A stretch of DNA of 19,732 nt from CAYNRQ01 sp964399875 (GTDB lineage Archaea > Aenigmatarchaeota > Aenigmatarchaeia > QMZP01), in contig CAYNRQ010000015.1 of the NCBI GenBank assembly GCA_964399875.1, positions 1-19,732 of the forward strand. Direction: 5' to 3'. The translations under genes were made by a program, and so were the position numbers. The notes beneath the pieces were generated by a model. It ran no database searches, was not told the origin of the DNA, and saw only the letters and a program-made list of their open reading frames with translations. Shown here piece after piece: positions 14,406 to 19,732 of this stretch; positions within the stretch are counted from its first letter, which is position 1; the number at the start of each line of letters is the position of its first letter.

Positions 14406-15971
14406 TTATATTTTTTCTAAAACCCCAGCTATTTTTTTCTTTCCAACAGCCAGAACAAAAGGAGCAAGCCTTGGTCCCCTCTCCTTGCCCAGAAGGGCGA
14501 GATATACGGCCTTAAAGAATTCCTGGGGTTTTAATCCCATATCTTTGGAAATATCAAAACAAAGATTCTTTACATCATCTTCCGTTTTCACCTTCTTGAT
14601 GCCATCCCTAAATTTTTCCAATGCCTTTTTTTGTTTTTTATTCATCTTCCTGTATATCTTATCTGGTATGCTGTCCTGAAGTTTTATAGCATTTTCAGGC
14701 GAGTGCTTTTCAACCCACTTGGCTGCACAGGTCATCCTCGCCCTGGATGATTTTTCTTCAATCTCTTTGCCCCTAGGAACCTGGGATAACATAACAGCAT
14801 GAGTGAATGATAATGTTGGAATCCGGGGTTTTGATATCTGGGATATCTCGAACAGCCTTTTCATGTGCTCTTCTTCTTTCTTATTTTCCACCACCTTCTT
14901 TCCAGTGTATATCCGGGCATGCTCATCATAATCATCATATAATTTGGGAAGGTCCTTCCAGGAAAAGCTTCTGGTCTTCATTAGTTTCTTGTTGTAGAAA
15001 AACCTAAGAAGCTCGGGCGGTGCACACTCCAGCCAGTCCTTTGGATAAACAACGTTACCCAGACTGGCAGACATTTTCTTGCCATCAATCATTATGTGCT
15101 CATAAAAGATGGGTTCAGGCATTGGAAAATCCAGAACCCTTTCCACAATCTCTGCATTAACCCACCACGCACTCATGGGAACCTGGTATTCCTTGCCAGC
15201 ACCCTCTGAAACAACCTTCCATCTCGCCCACTGCGCTGCCCATTCAGATTTCCACATAAGTTTACCATTAAATTTCATGGGATTATTCACCCCCACATGA
15301 CCGCAGCCCTCTGCCTTTGTCTTCTCAAAACAGTAGTCTTTGCACTTGTAGTGAACAACACCGTGACTAAAACCAGTGACTTCTGTTGTTATTATTTTTC
15401 CGCAGTTGTCACATATTGGCTTCCAAGGACTCCATCCCTTTGGAAGAGGGTTGTTTCTGTACTTGTTTTGTATCTCCACAATAAGGTCCATATTCCCCAG
15501 AATCTTCTTTATGTAGGGGCCAAAGTTACCTTTCTTATATTCCTTCCTCATAGAGAACTTCTGCATCTTTGTAGAAACAAATAAATCAATAACCTTAAAA
15601 TACTCGGACACGTGATGTTCAGCATATGAGTCATGGCACCCATGGGGGTCTGGTATATCAGTGACAGGCATGCCTATATACTTTTTATAGCTGTCAGGAA
15701 CACCCTTAGGAACCTTTCTCAAAGGGTCCATGTCCTCTGCAACCCAGATCAGCCTTGTTTTTACACCAGCATCCTTTAAGGCCCTGTGAACAGACTCACC
15801 CCTGATGGTATCACTCAAACGGCCTATATGCAAAACACCTGAAAGGGAAGCAGAGGTTTTCACTGTAAAATTATCAATCTCCGGCACGGGTTTGTTTACA
15901 TACCTGAATCTTTTCCTTGTTAGAATTTTTTCAGCGATCTGGTCAGCCCAGAACAGAGACTTCTTTTCCAT
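14406..15971 (-). CDS. lysS: Lysyl-tRNA synthetase, class I
   Basis: This enzyme charges tRNA-Lys with lysine, using ATP, in the cytoplasm. The 521-aa protein belongs to the class I LysRS found in most archaea and a few bacteria, unrelated to the common class II enzyme. The HIGH motif appears as HIGR (residues 48-51) within SASLSGVLHIG. The KMSKS motif is KMSAS (299-303), followed by LGN. A Cys cluster (C187, C190, C210, C214, C223) within the catalytic insertion may bind zinc. The C-terminal helical anticodon-binding part ends at a usual length. A TATA box at 15994-16001 is exactly spaced for a leaderless start at 15971, although scpB lies only 22 bp upstream in the same direction. Some co-transcription with scpAB is likely. 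Confidence 0.95.
   Translation of the reverse strand: MEKKSLFWADQIAEKILTRKRFRYVNKPVPEIDNFTVKTSASLSGVLHIGRLSDTIRGESVHRALKDAGVKTRLIWVAEDMDPLRKVPKGVPDSYKKYIGMPVTDIPDPHGCHDSYAEHHVSEYFKVIDLFVSTKMQKFSMRKEYKKGNFGPYIKKILGNMDLIVEIQNKYRNNPLPKGWSPWKPICDNCGKIITTEVTGFSHGVVHYKCKDYCFEKTKAEGCGHVGVNNPMKFNGKLMWKSEWAAQWARWKVVSEGAGKEYQVPMSAWWVNAEIVERVLDFPMPEPIFYEHIMIDGKKMSASLGNVVYPKDWLECAPPELLRFFYNKKLMKTRSFSWKDLPKLYDDYDEHARIYTGKKVVENKKEEEHMKRLFEISQISKPRIPTLSFTHAVMLSQVPRGKEIEEKSSRARMTCAAKWVEKHSPENAIKLQDSIPDKIYRKMNKKQKKALEKFRDGIKKVKTEDDVKNLCFDISKDMGLKPQEFFKAVYLALLGKERGPRLAPFVLAVGKKKIAGVLEKI
14411..14416 (+). terminator. T-tract terminator of tRNA-Arg
   Basis: Six Ts start 6 nt after the mature tRNA end, the common archaeal termination signal. 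The tract lies within the last codons of lysS on the other strand. Confidence 0.65.
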
Positions 15972-15993
15972 AAAAAGAATTTGGTTCTAAGGG

Positions 15994-16001
15994 CTATAAA
16001 T
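15994..16001 (-). promoter_or_regulatory. TATA box of lysS
   Basis: ATTTATAG on the minus strand, centred 26-27 nt before the lysS ATG and overlapping the scpB stop codon. It gives lysS a promoter of its own inside the scpA-scpB-lysS run. Confidence 0.55.
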
Positions 16002-16734
16002 CTGTTTTTTGCTCCAACGCAGAGGCCAATTGTTTCTTTATTCTTTTCCTTTCCTCTCCAAAATATCTCTCAAACTCCTGTGTAAGTTTAAGCACCTTTG
16101 TTTTTCCCTTTTTCTCTGTTTTTATGAGGCCCATTCTAACAAGCTGTTTTATATAGGTATAGGCCTTGTTTCCCTGTATCCTTATGACCTCGGCCTGTTT
16201 TATAGGCTCCTTGTAAGCAACAAGAGCCAGGGTTCTTTTACAGCCCTCTGGTATATCAGAGTAAGGCGTCAGATGGGCAACAGCCGGCAGGAAATCCTGC
16301 CTAACCTGCATATGCCAGCCATATGGTGTATTTACTATTTCAACACCCCTCTCTTCATACTCCTTTTGCAGTTTTAAAAGCAGCTCTTTAACATAACCAA
16401 GGGAATTAACGCCACTAATTCTTGCCAGGCTGTCAAGCATCAGAGGTTTTGGGGAAATGAACAGGGCGGCCTCAATAACAGACAGGGTTTTCTCCCTTGT
16501 GATTGTCTTTTCCTTGGAATCTTTTCCTTGTTCTTTTTCCAATGGTTTTTTTGCAGAAACAAACGACTTGATGGCTTTGCCCGTTTTATCCAATCCATTC
16601 ATTTCTTCTATCCTAAGAAAAGGCCCTTTGGTTTTATATCTTATCTTGTTCTCTGTTTTCTTTACATCAATTTTAGCTTTCCCTTCATTCTTTGATACTG
16701 TTATTATATCATCAATCCCTATTTTCTCACCCAT
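15994..16734 (-). CDS. scpB: Segregation and condensation protein B (ScpB)
   Basis: This is the winged-helix kleisin partner which, with ScpA, binds SMC to compact and segregate chromosomes. Of the 246 aa, residues about 88-225 match ScpB. They include SVIEAALFISPKPLMLDSLARISG (first winged helix), a GWHMQVRQDF turn, then LALVAYKEPIKQAEVIRIQG and QLVRMGLIKTEKKGK (second winged helix). The first 85 residues are an extra, lysine-rich, low-conservation extension not needed by the family. A later internal start is possible, but the GGGGGT Shine-Dalgarno-like run before the ATG at 16734 supports the full form. The gene begins 8 nt after the scpA stop, so the two are translated from one message. 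No smc gene is in the window. Confidence 0.9.
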   Translation of the reverse strand: MGEKIGIDDIITVSKNEGKAKIDVKKTENKIRYKTKGPFLRIEEMNGLDKTGKAIKSFVSAKKPLEKEQGKDSKEKTITREKTLSVIEAALFISPKPLMLDSLARISGVNSLGYVKELLLKLQKEYEERGVEIVNTPYGWHMQVRQDFLPAVAHLTPYSDIPEGCKRTLALVAYKEPIKQAEVIRIQGNKAYTYIKQLVRMGLIKTEKKGKTKVLKLTQEFERYFGEERKRIKKQLASALEQKTDL

Positions 16735-16742
16735 ATCACTAT

Positions 16743-17459
16743 TTACCCCCTCTTTATATAGATCTCATCAAACACCTCTTCCTGTCTGCATCTGACTTTA
16801 TTTTCATTGTCAAGATATATAAGCGGGAGGAATGTGTTGACAATATTGTCTCTTTTCCATTTATTAACAAGATCCGAAAACTTCAGCTCTTCATTCCTTA
16901 TTTTTTTCATCAATTCATTTATTCTTTCATACAGCTTATTGATTCTGATTGCAATATTATCTTCCTTTACCTTTATCTGTTTTCTCGCCTTTATACCCCT
17001 CAACTTTCTCTTCTCCTCTGTGGTGAGGGCCTTTCTTAATGCGTCAATAAGCTCTGTAACCATGATCTTACGTCTTGCATATCTTTTTGGAGGAACAGTG
17101 ATAGGATTAACCTCGAATTTCCCTTCTTCCTGCCTTATAACAGTACCCTCTATTTCTGATTCCATCTGGTCCTGAAAATGATCATCAGCAATAAAGTCTT
17201 CTATAAAATGCAGATGATCTGATTTCATCCGCAGGAGCACAGAGGCTATTATAATATACTTGGCAGGTATCTTAAAATCCAGAACCTTTAGCTTTGATAT
17301 ATACTGCAAAAAAGACCGGGACAAAGCAGTTAAATCAAGATCCCAGGGATCAAGACCTTCCCATGCTATAATCTTATATATAATCTGCTCCCATGAATAC
17401 TCGGAGGTTATCAGTTCCATTATCCTGTTTTCATTCATGCGTAAAACCCTGAATTTCAA
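16743..17459 (-). CDS. scpA: Segregation and condensation protein A (ScpA, kleisin)
   Basis: This kleisin subunit bridges the SMC heads. The 238-aa protein has the expected N-terminal SMC-neck-binding helices (SWEQIIYKIIAWEGLDPWDLDL, DFKIPAKYIIIASVLLRMKS). A variable acidic middle and a basic segment follow. The C-terminal winged helix ends VNTFLPLIYLDNENKV and then QEEVFDEIYI, a characteristic family ending. It starts at 17459 or, less probably, at an ATG at 17438. A TATA box (17476-17483) is slightly close for the first ATG, so the short 7-residue difference stays open. It leads the probable scpA-scpB-lysS transcription unit. Confidence 0.92.
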   Translation of the reverse strand: MKFRVLRMNENRIMELITSEYSWEQIIYKIIAWEGLDPWDLDLTALSRSFLQYISKLKVLDFKIPAKYIIIASVLLRMKSDHLHFIEDFIADDHFQDQMESEIEGTVIRQEEGKFEVNPITVPPKRYARRKIMVTELIDALRKALTTEEKRKLRGIKARKQIKVKEDNIAIRINKLYERINELMKKIRNEELKFSDLVNKWKRDNIVNTFLPLIYLDNENKVRCRQEEVFDEIYIKRG

Positions 17460-17475
17460 AACCTGCTAGTTAATA

Positions 17476-17483
17476 TATTTATA
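17476..17483 (-). promoter_or_regulatory. TATA box of scpA
   Basis: TATAAATA on the minus strand is centred 20 nt before the ATG at 17459 and 41 nt before the ATG at 17438. A transcript start near 17453 would favour the second ATG. An AGG 7 nt before the first ATG favours the first. Confidence 0.45.
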
Positions 17484-17520
17484 TCCGAATGTTTTTATAC
17501 GTTTGAAAAAAAAACTACGC

Positions 17521-17826
17521 CTAACCACCACAGCCATTCCATCTTTTATTGGCCCGGTCACAAACATTTTCCCATGTACCGCAAACATCACCACTAAAAC
17601 AGAAACGTTCGGCCCCTGCTACATCAAACCCTACTCGCCAGCCCGGTGGTTCAGCACCGCCAACAGCGCATACTGATTGACCCATCATTGTACAGTAACC
17701 CTGTGCTTCTGTTATTGATGCAAACCTTTGCATTCCACCACCAAAAATGGTTATTACAACCAGAGCAACCACAAGAACTACAACAGCAGCAATCACTATC
17801 CATAATGTATGGGAAACGCCTTTCAT
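17521..17826 (-). CDS. Small Cys-rich pilin-like membrane protein
   Basis: This 101-aa protein begins MKGVSHTLWIVIAA and continues as one strong hydrophobic helix to about residue 28. The Lys-Gly pair followed by a hydrophobic stretch suits a class III prepilin leader cut after Gly3, although the residue after the cut is Val and the His-Thr-Leu-Trp is unusual. The remaining 70 residues carry six cysteines (45, 53, 76, 82, 89, 99) and several Trp and Gly. This suggests a small disulfide-tied domain outside the membrane. It stands alone among housekeeping genes. It may be a minor pilin or a short surface protein; I do not recognise a named family. A TATA box at 17848-17858 is correctly placed for a leaderless start. 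Confidence 0.65.
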   Translation of the reverse strand: MKGVSHTLWIVIAAVVVLVVALVVITIFGGGMQRFASITEAQGYCTMMGQSVCAVGGAEPPGWRVGFDVAGAERFCFSGDVCGTWENVCDRANKRWNGCGG

Positions 17827-17828
17827 AA

Positions 17829-17858
17829 TTTATTTATGCTCATCTCTACTTATAAATA
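17829..17858. promoter_or_regulatory. Interlaced divergent promoters
   Basis: TTTATTTAT (17829-17837) is centred 28 nt before the plus-strand ATG at 17861. ACTTATAAATA (17848-17858) is centred about 27 nt before the minus-strand ATG at 17826. Both genes would be leaderless. The gap is only 34 bp, so each TATA box sits in the other gene's core promoter. Confidence 0.5.
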
Positions 17859-17860
17859 TT

Positions 17861-18202
17861 ATGGTAGATATAGATTCCATATCCTTTGGCGAGATTGTCA
17901 TTGATGGAAAAACATATTACTCAGACATGACCGTCTGGTGGGATGGCAGGCTTGATTTCAGGAAAAAAAGCCATGTGTTCGATATAAATGAGTTCACAGC
18001 CCTTCTTAAAAGAAAGCCAGAGGTGATAGTTGTAGGAACAGGACAGCAGGGCATACTGAAAATTCCGCCTGAGGTAAAGCGATACGCTGAGCAAAAAAAG
18101 GTAAAGCTCTTTATTGATATATCACCAAAGGCAGTAGACATTTTCAATGCCATGGTTGCTGATAATAAAAAGGTTGTTGCTGTAATGCACATAACGTGCT
18201 GA
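17861..18202 (+). CDS. Mth938-domain (DUF498/NDUFAF3-like) protein
   Basis: This 113-aa soluble protein matches the small Mth938-like family, whose human relative NDUFAF3 helps respiratory complex I assembly. Seen here are the start DSISFGEIVIDGKTYYSDM, the WWDGRL turn, the core VIVVGTGQQGILKIPPEV, and the ending VAVMHITC. Family length is about 110-125 residues, matching the start at 17861. The frame stays open upstream but would then overlap the divergent pilin-like gene and its promoter. The molecular job in archaea is unknown. It precedes trm56 by 49 bp on the same strand, but trm56 has its own TATA box. Confidence 0.85.
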   Translation: MVDIDSISFGEIVIDGKTYYSDMTVWWDGRLDFRKKSHVFDINEFTALLKRKPEVIVVGTGQQGILKIPPEVKRYAEQKKVKLFIDISPKAVDIFNAMVADNKKVVAVMHITC

Positions 18203-18222
18203 AAACAATACAAGCAATCACC

Positions 18223-18230
18223 TATTTATA
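18223..18230 (+). promoter_or_regulatory. TATA box of trm56
   Basis: TATTTATA is centred 25-26 nt before the ATG at 18252, giving a leaderless transcript. Confidence 0.55.
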
Positions 18231-18251
18231 TCCGGTTTATAATCCTTTCTT

Positions 18252-18770
18252 ATGAAGATTACTGTTTTAAGGCTCGGACACAGAATAGGGAGGGATAAAA
18301 GAATTACCGCGCATGTGGCCCTGGTGGCCCGTGCAATGGGATGCTCAGCAATTATCTATTCAGGCCAAAGAGACAAAAATCTTGAGGAATCCATAAAAAG
18401 GGTTATAGAGCAATGGGGCGGTCCATTCGAAATAAAATACACAGAAGACTGGAAAAAGAATATTAAGAATTTCAAAGGAACAAAGGCCCACCTGACTGTT
18501 TACGGCATGCCATTCCAAAAAAACATTACGAAAATCAGAAAATCTAAAAAGAACCTGCTGGTTATTGTTGGTGGTGAAAAGGTTCCACCAGAAGTTTACC
18601 AAGCAGCAGACCTCAACCTTTCGATTACTTCACAGCCACATTCAGAGGTTGCTGCCATGGCAATATTCTTGCATGAATATTTCAAGGGAAAAGAACTCAG
18701 CAAAAAATTCAAGAAAGCAAAATTAAAGGTTATTCCGCAGGAAAGGGGAAAACTGGTTAAGAAGCTTTGA
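18252..18770 (+). CDS. trm56: tRNA (cytidine(56)-2'-O)-methyltransferase, aTrm56
   Basis: This SAM-dependent SPOUT enzyme is known in archaea to methylate the ribose of C56 in the T loop of tRNAs, stabilising the elbow. The 172-aa sequence has the family start VLRLGHRIGRDKRITAHVALVARA. The middle holds HLTVYGMPF. The knot region is LLVIVGGEKVPPEVYQAADLNLSITSQPHSEVAAMAIFL, with its first and last thirds close to the Trm56 consensus. The lysine-rich tail is short. The gene is leaderless by promoter spacing. It overlaps the 3' end of convergent taw1 by 14 bp, giving two tRNA-modification genes tail to tail. Its target base in the nearby tRNA-Arg lies three nucleotides before the T-loop intron. 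Confidence 0.93.
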   Translation: MKITVLRLGHRIGRDKRITAHVALVARAMGCSAIIYSGQRDKNLEESIKRVIEQWGGPFEIKYTEDWKKNIKNFKGTKAHLTVYGMPFQKNITKIRKSKKNLLVIVGGEKVPPEVYQAADLNLSITSQPHSEVAAMAIFLHEYFKGKELSKKFKKAKLKVIPQERGKLVKKL

Positions 18771-19656
18771 GCAGCACAACCCTGCTTTCCTTTTGTTCAT
18801 CCACACAAACAAAACCGCTTTCCTTGGCCAGTTTCTCAGCAAAAGCCTTTACATTCTTATGCAGGGGCATTGTCTCCCGTGGCAGCCTTTTCTGGGATTC
18901 ACCTACATGCATGTACCCCTTAACCTCTACATAATCACACCCGGATTTTTCAATTAGTTTTGCATATCTCCCAGGCTTGGTCATGTTCCATCCCCTGACC
19001 ATGGTAAGCCTCACAATCTTTCTGCACTTGAACGAATTCATCAGCTCCAGGCTTTTGTTTAGCCTTTCCCAAAAATCCGGGAGGCCCGGCCTGTCAATTT
19101 TTTTATACAAAGCTTTTGTCGGAGCGTCCAGGGATATGTAAAGTTGTGTGGGTTCTGTTATATTTTCAAGGCGTTCTGGGAACTGGCCGTTTGTAACCAG
19201 GAATGTTGTAAATCCTTTATTAAATTCAGATATTAGTTCAGAGATATTTGGATACATGGTAGGTTCACCTATTAAGGATATGGCTGCCTGATTGGGATTA
19301 TTGGCCTCTTTCCATTTTTTCATATTTGTTCCCTCCCAGCCAGGAAACCCGCTGATAAGGTTCCTCTGGGCATCCACACAGACCTTAACTATCTCTTTTG
19401 GTTCATCTATCTTTTCAAAACCAATAGGACTTTTTTCTATTGTTCTCCAGCAGTAGGTGCAGGAATTGCAGCAGCCCAGCCAAGGCGTCATCTGCAAGCA
19501 ACGATGGCTCTGTATTCCATAAAACCTTTGCTTGTAACAAAACCCAGCATCTCTTATACTTCTTTTAAGCCACATGCATAGTTTCACAGCACTGTGGTTG
19601 CCCACGATCTTATAATGCTGTCTTGCCATCTCTTTTTTTAACTTTTCGGATATCAT
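18757..19656 (-). CDS. taw1: tRNA 4-demethylwyosine synthase Taw1 (TYW1)
   Basis: This radical-SAM enzyme condenses pyruvate carbons onto N1-methylguanosine 37 of tRNA-Phe, making the tricyclic wyosine base. From the chosen start it has 299 aa. The radical-SAM cluster motif CCNSCTYC (CxxxCxxC) follows RCLQMTPWLG. A few conserved upstream cysteines (HSAVKLC, GFCYKQRFYG) could hold the second cluster of Taw1. Later family stretches are ISLIGEPTMYP, FLVTNGQFPE, LYISLDAPTK and YVEVKGYMHVGES. Reading can extend to 19728, but the TATA box (about 19677-19687) then falls inside the protein. Its spacing to the ATG at 19656 fits a leaderless start, and an ATG at 19665 is the alternative. The 3' end overlaps trm56 by 14 bp. 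Confidence 0.94.
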   Translation of the reverse strand: MISEKLKKEMARQHYKIVGNHSAVKLCMWLKRSIRDAGFCYKQRFYGIQSHRCLQMTPWLGCCNSCTYCWRTIEKSPIGFEKIDEPKEIVKVCVDAQRNLISGFPGWEGTNMKKWKEANNPNQAAISLIGEPTMYPNISELISEFNKGFTTFLVTNGQFPERLENITEPTQLYISLDAPTKALYKKIDRPGLPDFWERLNKSLELMNSFKCRKIVRLTMVRGWNMTKPGRYAKLIEKSGCDYVEVKGYMHVGESQKRLPRETMPLHKNVKAFAEKLAKESGFVCVDEQKESRVVLLKAS

Positions 19657-19676
19657 AAAAACCATATGTTCAAGAG

Positions 19677-19687
19677 GTTTTAAATAA
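19677..19687 (-). promoter_or_regulatory. TATA box of taw1
   Basis: TTATTTAAAA on the minus strand is centred 26 nt before the ATG at 19656. It supports the shortened start of taw1. Confidence 0.55.
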
Positions 19688-19692
19688 GAATT

Positions 19693-19713
19693 CCACCGGT
19701 CTCTGACCGGTGG
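19693..19713. repeat. Perfect 9-bp palindrome upstream of taw1 TATA box
   Basis: CCACCGGTC, TCT, GACCGGTGG: a perfect inverted repeat with a 3-nt spacer, GC-rich in an AT-rich surround. Its centre is about 21 bp upstream of the TATA box, so it could be an operator or activator site for taw1. It could equally be the hairpin end of a gene outside the window. Confidence 0.6.
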
Positions 19714-19732
19714 TTCCAAACAAGGCAATCGC

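Noticed and set aside
13512..15584. Plus-strand reading frames opposite the aminotransferase and lysS
   Set aside because: They are shadows of well-supported minus-strand genes and show no domain of their own.
17747..17860. Longer N-terminus for the Mth938-domain protein
   Set aside because: Low-complexity Thr-rich translation antisense to the pilin-like gene; the family length fits 17861.
19657..19728. Longer N-terminus for Taw1
   Set aside because: Contains the palindrome and TATA box, whose spacing points to the ATG at 19656.
1..19732. CRISPR array, insertion sequence, phage or toxin-antitoxin genes
   Set aside because: No regularly spaced repeats, transposase motifs or recognisable defence genes were found in any frame.

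Overview
The window looks like an AT-rich genome segment from a DPANN-type archaeon. An Aenigmarchaeota-like origin is possible, but that rests on impression only. The evidence for Archaea is: class I lysyl-tRNA synthetase; archaeal Trm56 (tRNA 2'-O-methyltransferase for C56) and Taw1 (wyosine synthesis); pilins with class III (KG-type) leaders; a FlaI/GspE-type pilus ATPase; a tRNA gene with bulge-helix-bulge introns; and TATA boxes about 26 nt upstream of many start codons, which implies leaderless transcripts.

Layout, left to right. dnaJ (192-1328) is followed by a plus-strand surface-filament locus (1421-7164). This holds a coiled-coil protein, a type IV pilin cut by a 100-N assembly gap, two small proteins each with one N-terminal membrane helix, the secretion ATPase, and two separate one-domain GspF/FlaJ platform proteins in a TadB/TadC-like arrangement. 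No FlaH-like gene is present, so an adhesion or Tad-like pilus is likelier than an archaellum. A 300-bp gene-free stretch with several inverted repeats follows, then a minus-strand Cys-rich pilin that shares a divergent promoter region with a SEC59/dolichol-kinase-like membrane protein. Next come a RimK-like ATP-grasp protein, an MscS-type channel and an M29/AmpS-like aminopeptidase preceded by a run of hairpins.

The second half is mostly minus strand: a BioD-like P-loop protein, a DegT-family aminotransferase, lysS, scpB and scpA (condensin partners of SMC), and a small Cys-rich pilin-like protein. Plus-strand genes in this half are the tRNA gene, an Mth938-domain protein and trm56. The last overlaps taw1 tail to tail, making a small tRNA-modification group.

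The most striking feature is a tRNA-Arg(UCU) gene at 14171-14405 that appears to carry two introns. One is the usual 37/38 intron (42 nt). The other is a 119-nt intron in the T loop (59/60). Both have strict 4-bp-helix, 3-nt-bulge splice motifs, and only removing both gives a complete cloverleaf. The first bases of the second intron imitate a tRNA 3' end and could mislead automated annotation.
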